From Brachymonas sp049977365 (GTDB lineage: Bacteria > Pseudomonadota > Gammaproteobacteria > Burkholderiales > Burkholderiaceae_C), in assembly GCF_049977365.1 (NCBI RefSeq), contig NZ_JBNGEN010000007.1, positions 1 through 64,000 on the forward strand: a stretch of 64,000 nt of DNA. Reading direction: 5' to 3'. The notes under the pieces are model-generated. The model had not been told where the DNA came from. It did no database searches and worked only from the letters and a program-made list of their open reading frames with translations. The position numbers and the translations under genes were made by a program. Shown in pieces: positions 25,045 to 34,074 of the stretch. Each line of letters begins with the position of its first letter. Position 1 is the first letter of the stretch.

Positions 25045-27765
25045 ATGCAAGAAAACTACCAGCCCACCCCGATCGAGGCCGCCGTCCAGCAGACGTGGCG
25101 CGATGCCCATGCCTACACCGTCAGCGAGGATGCCCCTGACGCCGCAGGCCACCAGAAGCCCAAGTTCTATGCCTGTTCCATGCTGCCCTATCCCAGCGGC
25201 AAGCTGCACATGGGCCACGTGCGCAACTACACCATCAATGACATGCTCACGCGCCACCTGCGCATGAAGGGCTTCAACGTGCTCATGCCCATGGGGTGGG
25301 ATGCCTTCGGTCTGCCGGCCGAGAATGCGGCCATCAAGCACGGGGTGCCGCCGGCCCAGTGGACCTACGACAACATCGCCTACATGAAGAAGCAGATGCA
25401 GTCCATGGGCCTGGCCATCGACTGGAGCCGCGAGGTGGCGACCTGCGATGCTGACTACTACCGCTGGAACCAGTGGCTGTTTCTCAAAATGCTCGAAAAG
25501 GGCATCGCCTACCGCAAGACCCAGGTCGTGAACTGGGACCCGGTCGACCAGACCGTGCTGGCCAACGAGCAGGTCATCGACGGCCGGGGCTGGCGCACCG
25601 GCGCGCTGGTCGAGAAGCGTGAAATCCCCGGCTACTACCTCAAGATCACCGACTACGCCGAGGAGCTGCTCACCCATGTGCAGGTGGGCAATCCGCAGGC
25701 CACGCTCGAAGGCTGGCCCGAGCGCGTGCGCCTGATGCAGGAGAACTGGATCGGCAAGAGCGAGGGGGTGCGCTTCGCCTTTCCCCACGACATCCGTGGC
25801 GAGGATGGCGAGGCCATAGGCGGCGGGCGCATGTACGTCTTCACCACCCGCGCCGACACCATCATGGGCGTGACTTTCTGTGCCGTGGCGCCCGAACATC
25901 CGCTCGCCCAGCATGCGGCGCAGGACAATGCCGAGCTGGCCGCCTTCATCGAGAAGTGCAAGCAGGGCGGCACCACCGAGGCCGAGCTCGCCCTCAAGGA
26001 AAAGGAAGGCATGCCCACGGGGTTGACCGTGACACACCCCATTCTGGGGGTGCCGGTGCCCGTGTGGGTGGGCAACTACGTGCTCATGGGCTATGGCGAT
26101 GGCGCCGTCATGGGCGTGCCCGCACACGATGAGCGCGACTTCGCCTTTGCCCTCAAGTACGGCATTCCCATCAAGCCGGTGGTGCTGGTCGAGGACGAGC
26201 CCCCCTTCGATTACCACCACTGGCAGGACTGGTACGCGGACAAGACCCGGGGCGTCACCATCAATTCCGGCGACTTCAGCGGACTGGGCTACCACGAGGC
26301 CGTCGATGCGGTGGCCGCCGTGCTGGCCGGCAAGGGGCTGGGCGAGAAGAAAACCACCTGGCGCCTGCGCGACTGGGGCATCAGCCGCCAGCGCTACTGG
26401 GGCACCCCGATTCCCATCATCCACTGCGAGGAGCACGGCCCGGTGCCGGTGCCCGAGAAGGATCTGCCGGTGGTGCTGCCGCAGGACTGCATCCCAGACG
26501 GCAGTGGCAACCCGCTGCTGCGCCACGAAGGCTTCCACCATGGCGTGACCTGCCCGATCTGCGGCAAGCCCGCACGCCGCGAGACGGACACCATGGACAC
26601 CTTCGTGGACAGCTCGTGGTACTACATGCGCTACACCTGCGCGGGCAATGACCACAAGATGGTCGATGCCCGCACCAACTACTGGATGCCGATGGACCAG
26701 TACATCGGCGGCATCGAGCACGCCATCCTGCACCTGCTGTACGCGCGCTTCTGGACCAAGGTCATGCGCGACCTGGGGCTGGTGGAGTGCGACGAGCCCT
26801 TCCAGCGGCTGCTCACGCAGGGCATGGTGCTTAACCACATCTACAGCCGGCGCACGGCCAAGGGGGGCAAGGAGTATTTCTGGCCCAGCGACGTGGAGAA
26901 CGTGCTCGACGAAGGCGGCAAGATCATCGGGGCGCGCCTCACCAAGGCCATACCCAGTGCCGACGGCGAGCTGCCCGTGGGCACGCCGATCGACTACGAG
27001 GGCGTGGGCACCATGTCCAAGAGCAAGAACAATGGGGTCGATCCCCAGCTGCTCATCGAGAAGTACGGGGCCGATACCGCGCGGCTCTACACCATGTTCA
27101 CCGCGCCGCCCGAGGCCACTCTCGAATGGAACGACGCCGCCGTGGAGGGCAGCTACCGCTTTCTGCGGCGTGTGTGGAGCTTTGCCTACCGCCACCGCGA
27201 TGCCCTGCAGGCCGGCCAGGTCCCGGTCGACCAGTCCGGCAGCCAGCCCGCCTACGGGGCGGCCGCGCGCCAGCTGCGTCTGGAAATTCACACCACGCTG
27301 CGCCAGGCCAACTACGACTACGAGCGCATGCAGTACAACACGGTGGTGTCGGCCGTGATGAAGATGCTCAACACGCTGGAGGGCTTCCGTCCCGCCGAAG
27401 GTTCGGCCGAGGACGCCATGGCCCTGGCCGAGGGCTTCGGCATTCTGCTGCGCGTGCTCTATCCGGTGTGCCCGCACATCACTGCCGCCCTGTGGACCGA
27501 GCTGGGCTACACGGGACGCATGGGGGTGCTGCTGGACGCGCCCTGGCCCGAGGTGGACGAAGCCGCGTTGGTGCAGGACGAGATCGAGCTCATGCTGCAG
27601 GTCAACGGCAAGCTGCGCGGCAGCATCCGCGTGCCGGCCGATGCCGACCGTGCCGCGATCGAGGCCGTGGCCCTGGCGAGCGAGGCCTTCCAGCGCTTTG
27701 CCGAAGGCGCCGCGCCCCGCAAGGTCATCGTGGTGCCCAAGCGCCTCGTCAACCTCGTCGTGTGA
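25045..27765 (+). CDS. leuS: leucyl-tRNA synthetase
   Basis: A 906-residue class I synthetase that charges tRNA-Leu. The HIGH-type motif is PSGKLHMGHV and the KMSKS-type motif TMSKSKNNG. Between them lies the CP1 editing domain (TTRADTIMG, PAHDERDFAFA) and a zinc-type insertion with CPICGKPARRET. The C-terminal anticodon-binding part ends normally. It leads a compact run leuS-lptE-holA. Confidence 0.97.
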   Translation: MQENYQPTPIEAAVQQTWRDAHAYTVSEDAPDAAGHQKPKFYACSMLPYPSGKLHMGHVRNYTINDMLTRHLRMKGFNVLMPMGWDAFGLPAENAAIKHGVPPAQWTYDNIAYMKKQMQSMGLAIDWSREVATCDADYYRWNQWLFLKMLEKGIAYRKTQVVNWDPVDQTVLANEQVIDGRGWRTGALVEKREIPGYYLKITDYAEELLTHVQVGNPQATLEGWPERVRLMQENWIGKSEGVRFAFPHDIRGEDGEAIGGGRMYVFTTRADTIMGVTFCAVAPEHPLAQHAAQDNAELAAFIEKCKQGGTTEAELALKEKEGMPTGLTVTHPILGVPVPVWVGNYVLMGYGDGAVMGVPAHDERDFAFALKYGIPIKPVVLVEDEPPFDYHHWQDWYADKTRGVTINSGDFSGLGYHEAVDAVAAVLAGKGLGEKKTTWRLRDWGISRQRYWGTPIPIIHCEEHGPVPVPEKDLPVVLPQDCIPDGSGNPLLRHEGFHHGVTCPICGKPARRETDTMDTFVDSSWYYMRYTCAGNDHKMVDARTNYWMPMDQYIGGIEHAILHLLYARFWTKVMRDLGLVECDEPFQRLLTQGMVLNHIYSRRTAKGGKEYFWPSDVENVLDEGGKIIGARLTKAIPSADGELPVGTPIDYEGVGTMSKSKNNGVDPQLLIEKYGADTARLYTMFTAPPEATLEWNDAAVEGSYRFLRRVWSFAYRHRDALQAGQVPVDQSGSQPAYGAAARQLRLEIHTTLRQANYDYERMQYNTVVSAVMKMLNTLEGFRPAEGSAEDAMALAEGFGILLRVLYPVCPHITAALWTELGYTGRMGVLLDAPWPEVDEAALVQDEIELMLQVNGKLRGSIRVPADADRAAIEAVALASEAFQRFAEGAAPRKVIVVPKRLVNLVV

Positions 27766-27773
27766 GGGTGGTC

Positions 27774-28292
27774 ATGCAACGCCGGCATTTTCTCCTGCAC
27801 GTGCCGCTGGCGGCGGCCGGTGCCTCGGCTGCCGCGCTTGCGCTCGGCGGCTGCGGCTTTCACCTGCGCGAGGCGCCGGTGCTGGCCTTCCACTCGATCT
27901 ACATCGAGGGCGACCCCAAGTCGGTCATCGTTTCGCGGCTCCGGCGCCTGCTGGCGCCCCAGGTGCGCATCGTCACCGAGGCGGCCCACCGGAACGAGGC
28001 CGACGTGATTCTGCAGATCCTCTCGGACCGGCAGGAACAGGTGGCGGTTGCGCGCGGGCCTACTGCCCAGGTGCTGGAGGTGGAGCTGCGCGTGCTGGTC
28101 GACTTTGCCCTGGTCACGCCAGGCGGCAAGGAGCTGATCGCGCGCAACACACTGGAGCTCTCGCGCGACGTGAGCTACAACGAAACCCAGACCCTGTCCA
28201 AGGACGAGGAATTCGCCACCCTCTACCGCGACATGCGCATCGACGCCGTGCAGCAGATCCTGCGGCGGCTCGGCGCGGTCAGGAGCCTATGA
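27774..28292 (+). CDS. lptE: LPS-assembly lipoprotein LptE
   Basis: A 172-residue lipoprotein that plugs LptD in the outer-membrane LPS translocon. The signal peptide ends in GGCGFHLRE, a lipobox followed by the typical LptE beginning. Its body has the YNETQTLSKDEEFATLYRDMRIDAVQQILRRL end of the family. It starts 8 bases after leuS with a GAGGG ribosome site and overlaps holA by ATGA. The leuS-lptE-holA order is standard in proteobacteria. Confidence 0.92.
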   Translation: MQRRHFLLHVPLAAAGASAAALALGGCGFHLREAPVLAFHSIYIEGDPKSVIVSRLRRLLAPQVRIVTEAAHRNEADVILQILSDRQEQVAVARGPTAQVLEVELRVLVDFALVTPGGKELIARNTLELSRDVSYNETQTLSKDEEFATLYRDMRIDAVQQILRRLGAVRSL

Positions 28293-29344
28293 ACCTGCCC
28301 GCCGCCCAGCTGGCACAGCAGTTGCGCAAGGAACTCCGCCCGCTGTACGTGTTTCACGGCAGCGAGCCACTGCTCGTGCAGGAGGCCGTCGATGCCGTGC
28401 GAGCGGCCGCACGTGCCGCTGGCTTTGCGGAGCGCACCAGCCATACCGTGAGCGGCGCCCACTTCGACTGGGGCGAGGTGCTCGGTGCAGCCCAGTCGCT
28501 CAGCCTGTTTGCCGACCGGCGGCTGGTGGAAATCGCCATTCCCGGCGGCAAGCCAGGCAAGGACGGTGCGGTCGCGCTGCAGCAGCTCGCGGAAGCGGTC
28601 GACGGGAGCGACAGCCTGCTGGTGATCGTCACCCTGCCTCGGCTGGACCGCACGGCCCGCGCGAGCGGCTGGTTCACGGCCCTCGAGTCCCATGGGGTGG
28701 CTGTGCAGATCGACGCCGTGGAGCGCCAGCAGCTCCCGCAGTGGATCGCCCAGCGCCTGCGCGCCCAGGGGCAGCAGGTCGCCGCCGGAGCCGAGGGCGA
28801 ACATGCGCTGCGTTTCTTTGCCGACCGGGTCGAGGGCAACCTGCTGGCTGCCCACCAGGAAATCCAGAAGCTGGCCCTGCTGTACCCCGAAGGCGAACTC
28901 GGTGCCGCACAGATCGAGTCCGCCGTGCTCAACGTGGCCCGTTACGACGCCTTCAAGCTCGGCGAGGCCGTGCTGGCCGGGCAGGTCGAGCGGGTCGAGC
29001 GCATGCTCGACGGCCTGGAGGCCGAGGGCGAAAGCGCCGTGCTGGTGCACTATGTCCTGGCCGAAGACATTCGCGCGCTGGCGCGTGTGCGCCAGTCCAT
29101 GGATGGCGGCAAGCCGCTGCCCATGGCCCTGCGCGAGCAGCGCGTGTGGGGGCTGCGCGAGCGCCTGTTCGAGCGCGTGGTGCCCCGGCTGGACGGGCGT
29201 GCGCTGGCCCGGCTGGTCCATGCAGCCCATGTCGTGGACGGCATCGTCAAGGGCATCCGGGTGCCCGAGTGGCCCGACGACCCGTGGCAGGCCCTGCAGC
29301 GGCTGGCTTTCATGGTCTGCCGGCAGATGCGCGCGGCCGCCTGA
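28289..29344 (+). CDS. holA: DNA polymerase III subunit delta
   Basis: A 351-residue clamp-loader subunit that opens the beta clamp during replication. Family marks are LRPLYVFHGSEPLLVQEAVDAV at the start, the RLVEI and VIVTLPRLDR strands, and EGNLLAAHQEIQKLALL in the middle domain. It overlaps lptE as ATGA. Confidence 0.93.
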   Translation: MNLPAAQLAQQLRKELRPLYVFHGSEPLLVQEAVDAVRAAARAAGFAERTSHTVSGAHFDWGEVLGAAQSLSLFADRRLVEIAIPGGKPGKDGAVALQQLAEAVDGSDSLLVIVTLPRLDRTARASGWFTALESHGVAVQIDAVERQQLPQWIAQRLRAQGQQVAAGAEGEHALRFFADRVEGNLLAAHQEIQKLALLYPEGELGAAQIESAVLNVARYDAFKLGEAVLAGQVERVERMLDGLEAEGESAVLVHYVLAEDIRALARVRQSMDGGKPLPMALREQRVWGLRERLFERVVPRLDGRALARLVHAAHVVDGIVKGIRVPEWPDDPWQALQRLAFMVCRQMRAAA

Positions 29345-29453
29345 CCGATCCGCAGCAGGCGCTGTCGGGACGTTGCGCTTATCATTGCAGGGAGATCGGC
29401 CGCCGTAGCGCGGCCTTTGCGCATTGCTCCTTCCCTTCGATTCCGTACAGCAC

Positions 29454-30743
29454 ATGACTTCCCAAGACGTTTCCACCCTCATGCAGCACATGGGCGCACG
29501 CGCGCGCGCGGCTTCCGCCGTCATGGCACGCGCCCCGGCGGCCCGGAAAAACCAGGCCCTGCGCGAGCTGGCGCGCCTGCTGGGAGAGGCGGGGCCGGAG
29601 CTGCAGGTGGCCAACGAGGCCGACGTCGCCCGGGCCCAGGCGGCCGGACTGGCTGCGCCCATGGTGGACCGCCTGCGCCTGACGCCCGGAATCATCGCCA
29701 CCCTGCAGGAAGGCTGCCTGCAGCTGGCCTCCATGGCGGACATCATCGGCGAGATCAGCGGCATGCGCGAGCAGCCGAGCGGCATCCGGGTGGGGCAGAT
29801 GCGGGTTCCGTTGGGCGTGTTCGGCATGATTTACGAGAGCCGTCCCAACGTCACGATCGAGGCCGCCAGCCTGAGCATCAAGAGCGGCAATGCCTGCATC
29901 CTGCGAGGCGGCAGCGAGGCCATCGACTCCAACAAGGCGCTGGCCAGGCTGGTGGGCCGTGCCCTGCAACTTGCCGGTCTGCCCGAGGATGCGGTGCAGC
30001 TCGTGCCCACCACCGACCGTGCGGCCGTGGGGCAGCTCATTGCCATGCCGGACTATGTCGACGTGATCATCCCGCGCGGCGGCAAGGGACTCATCGAGCG
30101 CATCAGCGCCGAGGCCAAGGTGCCGGTCATCAAGCACCTGGACGGCAACTGCCACACCTATGTCGACGATCCGTGCGACGTGGCCATGGCCGTGACCATT
30201 GCCGACAACGCCAAGACCCAGAAATACAGCCCCTGCAACGCGACCGAGAGCCTGCTGGTGGCGCGTGGGGTGGCGGCGGACTTTCTGCCGCGCATCGCGG
30301 CCGTGTACCGCGACAAGGGCGTCGAGATGCGGTGCGACCCGGAGGCGCGTGCCATTCTGGCGGCCGATCCGGCCCTGCAGGATGCCCGCCTCGCCGAAGC
30401 CACCGAGGCCGACTGGTCGGCCGAATACCTCGCACCGATCATCAGCATCCGGGTCGTGGCGGGCGTGGACGAGGCCATTGCCCATATCAACCGCTATTCG
30501 TCGCACCACACCGATGCCATCGTCACGACGGACCATGTGCATGCCCAGCGCTTTCTGCGCGAGGTGGATTCGGCCAGTGTCATGGTCAACGCCAGCACGC
30601 GGTTTGCCGACGGCTTCGAGTACGGACTGGGTGCCGAGATCGGCATCAGCACCGACAAGTTCCATGCACGCGGGCCGGTGGGCATCGAGGGACTGACCTC
30701 GCTCAAGTACGTGGTGCTGGGGCAGGGTGAGATCCGTCGCTGA
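29454..30743 (+). CDS. proA: gamma-glutamyl phosphate reductase
   Basis: A 429-residue enzyme reducing gamma-glutamyl phosphate to glutamate semialdehyde in proline synthesis. The catalytic Cys261 lies in YSPCNATESLLV; the NADPH-binding and PRGGKGL regions are intact. Start ATG 29454 begins MTSQDVSTLM; ten more codons are open upstream. It is 109 bases after holA and may have its own promoter. proB is not in the window. Confidence 0.95.
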   Translation: MTSQDVSTLMQHMGARARAASAVMARAPAARKNQALRELARLLGEAGPELQVANEADVARAQAAGLAAPMVDRLRLTPGIIATLQEGCLQLASMADIIGEISGMREQPSGIRVGQMRVPLGVFGMIYESRPNVTIEAASLSIKSGNACILRGGSEAIDSNKALARLVGRALQLAGLPEDAVQLVPTTDRAAVGQLIAMPDYVDVIIPRGGKGLIERISAEAKVPVIKHLDGNCHTYVDDPCDVAMAVTIADNAKTQKYSPCNATESLLVARGVAADFLPRIAAVYRDKGVEMRCDPEARAILAADPALQDARLAEATEADWSAEYLAPIISIRVVAGVDEAIAHINRYSSHHTDAIVTTDHVHAQRFLREVDSASVMVNASTRFADGFEYGLGAEIGISTDKFHARGPVGIEGLTSLKYVVLGQGEIRR

Positions 30744-30848
30744 ACGGAGTGCCTGCGAAGGAATTCCCTGCGGCCGCCTCCGTCCGGGTGCCCACGCGCC
30801 GATGGGTGGCTTCCCGGGCTTCCTGAGGGGAAAATCGCCCGGTCAGCA

Positions 30849-31493
30849 TCAGGGGCCGTCTTCGGTGCAGGAGGAGCTGCTCCCGTCGCCGTCGGGGTTT
30901 GCCAGACTGCCGGAAAGCACCTGCCGGATGGTGTCGTGCCGGAACCCCCGACTGGCCAGAAAGCGGGTTTGCCGTGCCCGCTCCTGAGGCGAGGAGGGGA
31001 GCGTGCCGAACTTGCGCTGCCACACGGCCCATGCCCGGGCAGGTTCATCGTCGGCAGCGCGCAGCCCGGCGAGGGTGGCGTCGATGACCGTGGCGTCCAG
31101 CCCTCTCTGCCGCAGCTCCTGAGCCAGTCGCGCATCGCCCATACGGCCGGCACGGCGGTGCACCAGCGACTGGGCTGCCCGCTCTTCGCTCAGGTAGCCG
31201 CGCGCCGTCATGTCGTCAAGCACCCGGGCAATCTCTGCGTGGGAGTCGGCTTTGGCATCGGCGTCGCCAGACTCCACGCAGGGCAGCTCCTGCGGGAGGG
31301 GGCTGTCATCGAGATCGCGTTCGGCAGGGCGGCGGTCGGTCTGGAAGTGCCCGCGTGCGGCTGCACGCTCCTGCGCCTGGCGGGCTTGCTGCTGCAGCCA
31401 CTGGGCGAGCTTGCGCTCCATCTCGGCGCGTGAGTGGTCGCGCGTGGCCAGCAGCTGCAGGGCCTTGGCTTTCAGGGTGAGTGGGGGGCGCAT
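30849..31493 (-). CDS. recX: regulatory protein RecX
   Basis: A 214-residue RecX, which binds RecA filaments and limits their activity. The start ALQLLATRDHSRAEMERKL and the DDMTARGYLSEERAAQSLVHRR block are typical. An Arg/Asp-rich insertion of about 40 residues separates the first and second helical repeats, making it longer than many homologues. It lies 14 bases after recA and is probably expressed by read-through from it. Confidence 0.92.
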   Translation of the reverse strand: MRPPLTLKAKALQLLATRDHSRAEMERKLAQWLQQQARQAQERAAARGHFQTDRRPAERDLDDSPLPQELPCVESGDADAKADSHAEIARVLDDMTARGYLSEERAAQSLVHRRAGRMGDARLAQELRQRGLDATVIDATLAGLRAADDEPARAWAVWQRKFGTLPSSPQERARQTRFLASRGFRHDTIRQVLSGSLANPDGDGSSSSCTEDGP

Positions 31494-31507
31494 GGACGAC
31501 CGGGGCC

Positions 31508-32581
<1,074 letters not shown>

Positions 32582-32619
32582 GACAAACTCCTTGTAGGGA
32601 AACTGTGCAAAAGATCATG

Positions 32620-32635
32620 CTGGATGCGTAGACAG
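32620..32635 (-). promoter_or_regulatory. LexA (SOS) box of recA
   Basis: The minus strand reads CTGTCTACGCATCCAG, which fits CTGT-N8-ACAG with a single mismatch. It lies immediately downstream of the recA -10 element, where LexA would block promoter escape. Confidence 0.65.
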
Positions 32636-32636
32636 T

Positions 32637-32664
32637 AGTTTAGGGGTGTATATCGGCTTGTAAA
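32637..32664 (-). promoter_or_regulatory. recA promoter
   Basis: On the minus strand TTTACA (-35, 32664-32659) is followed after 16 bases by TAAACT (-10, 32642-32637). The LexA-like box abuts the -10. Confidence 0.6.
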
Positions 32665-32673
32665 GCATTTTGT

Positions 32674-32692
32674 TGGTCAGTCTGCATGACCA
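32674..32692. promoter_or_regulatory. palindromic operator candidate for MarR regulator
   Basis: A perfect dyad TGGTCA-N7-TGACCA lies between recA and the MarR gene, upstream of and next to a TAGAAT hexamer (32696-32701) that can serve as the MarR gene's -10. Position and symmetry fit autoregulation by the adjacent MarR-type protein. Confidence 0.5.
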
Positions 32693-32730
32693 GATTAGAA
32701 TGCGGCCATTCTCTTCTTCGGGAGCCGATC

Positions 32731-33273
32731 ATGGCAGGAGTACGTACCCCCCAGGGCGGGCGGATGCGCAGCCACCGGGCGCTGCCCACGCCGCCGGACG
32801 ACTGGCGGGCCAGCCACCTGGGGCGTCTGCTGGGGCATGCCATGCGGCGCTTCGATGCCCGGGTGCTGCAGCTCATGGCGCAGGACCCCGAGGTGCCGCT
32901 GGCGCTGTCCAATCTGGCGGCCCGCCAGCAGGTGGGAGCGGCGCATATCCACCTCACGCGCCACCTGCCCCTGCAGGGGGGGCGGCTCACCGATCTGGCA
33001 GCTGCGGCGGGCATGCGCAAGCAGGCCATGGCGTCGCTGGTGGATCAGTGCGAGGCCTGGGGGCTGGTGCGGCGCGAGCAGGACCCGGCCGATGCACGGG
33101 CCCGGCGCATCGTGTTCACGTCCATCGGGCTGGCCTGGCTCGGCGGCTTCGAGCGTGCCGTGGCGCAGGCCGAGGCCGAGTTTCGCGACGAGGTGGGGCC
33201 GGAAGTGGCGGTCGTGGTGCGGCTGGGGCTGGAGATCTACGCCGGTGGCGGCGACTGGGAGGCGCGGGGCTGA
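32731..33273 (+). CDS. MarR-family winged-helix regulator
   Basis: A 180-residue DNA-binding protein. The winged helix is clear in residues 85-140: GGRLTDLAAAAGMRKQAMASLVD is the helix-turn-helix and DPADARARRIVFT the wing. The N-terminal helix carries HLGRLLGHAMRRFDARV. The ligand and targets are unknown. ATG 32731 is chosen for its GGAG site; 15 codons more are open upstream. It is divergent from recA with a dyad operator candidate between them, and a DUF2946 gene follows. Confidence 0.85.
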   Translation: MAGVRTPQGGRMRSHRALPTPPDDWRASHLGRLLGHAMRRFDARVLQLMAQDPEVPLALSNLAARQQVGAAHIHLTRHLPLQGGRLTDLAAAAGMRKQAMASLVDQCEAWGLVRREQDPADARARRIVFTSIGLAWLGGFERAVAQAEAEFRDEVGPEVAVVVRLGLEIYAGGGDWEARG

Positions 33274-33321
33274 GGAAGCCTGCCCCCTATAATGCCCCTT
33301 CCCGCAGTAAAGTCTTTCGAC

Positions 33322-33738
33322 ATGTCCGTCTCCCTTCTCCATCCCCGCCAGCAGCGCTGGATCGCCTTTCTGAGCGGTCTGCTGATGGCGCTGGCCGTGA
33401 TGGCGCCGACGGTGTCGCGCGCACTGGCCGCCGAGGGCGTGGGCGGCTGGGAGATGGTCTGCAGCGCCGAGGGCATGCGCTGGGTTCAGGCGGGAGACGA
33501 GGAAGGCGACGAAGCCCATGCCGCCGGTGGCGACCACGGGTTCTCGCTCGATGTCTGCCCGCTGTGCGTGCTGGCCACGGACCGGCAGGCACCGCCGTCG
33601 CTGCCTCCGGCCCTGCCGGTGCTTGCGGCCGCGGCGCAGATCGTGGCCGACCTGGTGGTGCCCCCGCCGCCTGTGCTGCGGGTGCCCTGGTCGGCTCCGC
33701 CGCGCGGTCCTCCTGCAGACGCGCCTTTGTGGTTCTGA
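33322..33738 (+). CDS. DUF2946 family protein
   Basis: A 138-residue protein with an N-terminal hydrophobic signal/anchor (about residues 14-37, ending SRALAAEG), a Glu/His-rich middle and the DVCPLC cysteine pair typical of DUF2946 proteins. A proline-rich tail follows. These proteins often sit beside copper or TonB-receptor genes, as here; the CxxC and acidic-His stretch suggest metal handling, which is inference. TATAAT at 33288-33293 is a likely -10. Confidence 0.75.
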   Translation: MSVSLLHPRQQRWIAFLSGLLMALAVMAPTVSRALAAEGVGGWEMVCSAEGMRWVQAGDEEGDEAHAAGGDHGFSLDVCPLCVLATDRQAPPSLPPALPVLAAAAQIVADLVVPPPPVLRVPWSAPPRGPPADAPLWF

Positions 33739-34074
33739 AGCCGAGCCGGCCGCTGGCCTGCTGGCGCTCTGCCTGATGCCCGGTCGCCCTGCGCGCCACC
33801 GAGGCCCGGGGCCTTCCTGACGTGTTCTTTTCCCTTCCCGTTTGCCGGGCTGCCTGTGCGAGGTGGCCTGCAGGTGGGGCCGCGCTGTGCGCCTGTCCGA
33901 CCCTGTCATGGAGCCGGTAGGCGGCTGCAGAGGGCGGTGGATGGGGACAGGTGGGCTCTTTCTTCCCTTCTTTCGATTCCTGACCCCGGCGGCATTCGAC
34001 CGGGGGCGGGCTCTGCCTGTGCGTTTCCCTGCAAGGGGGCCGGCGTGCCCGCATGTCTGCAGACGAGGTCCATT
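33739..34074. other. intergenic region before TonB receptor
   Basis: 336 bases with no convincing gene. I looked for a cobalamin or other riboswitch and a Fur box and recognised none. Confidence 0.3.

Noticed and set aside
33739..34074. Possible cobalamin riboswitch before the TonB receptor
   Set aside because: The conserved B12-box sequence was not found, and the plug motif points to copper.
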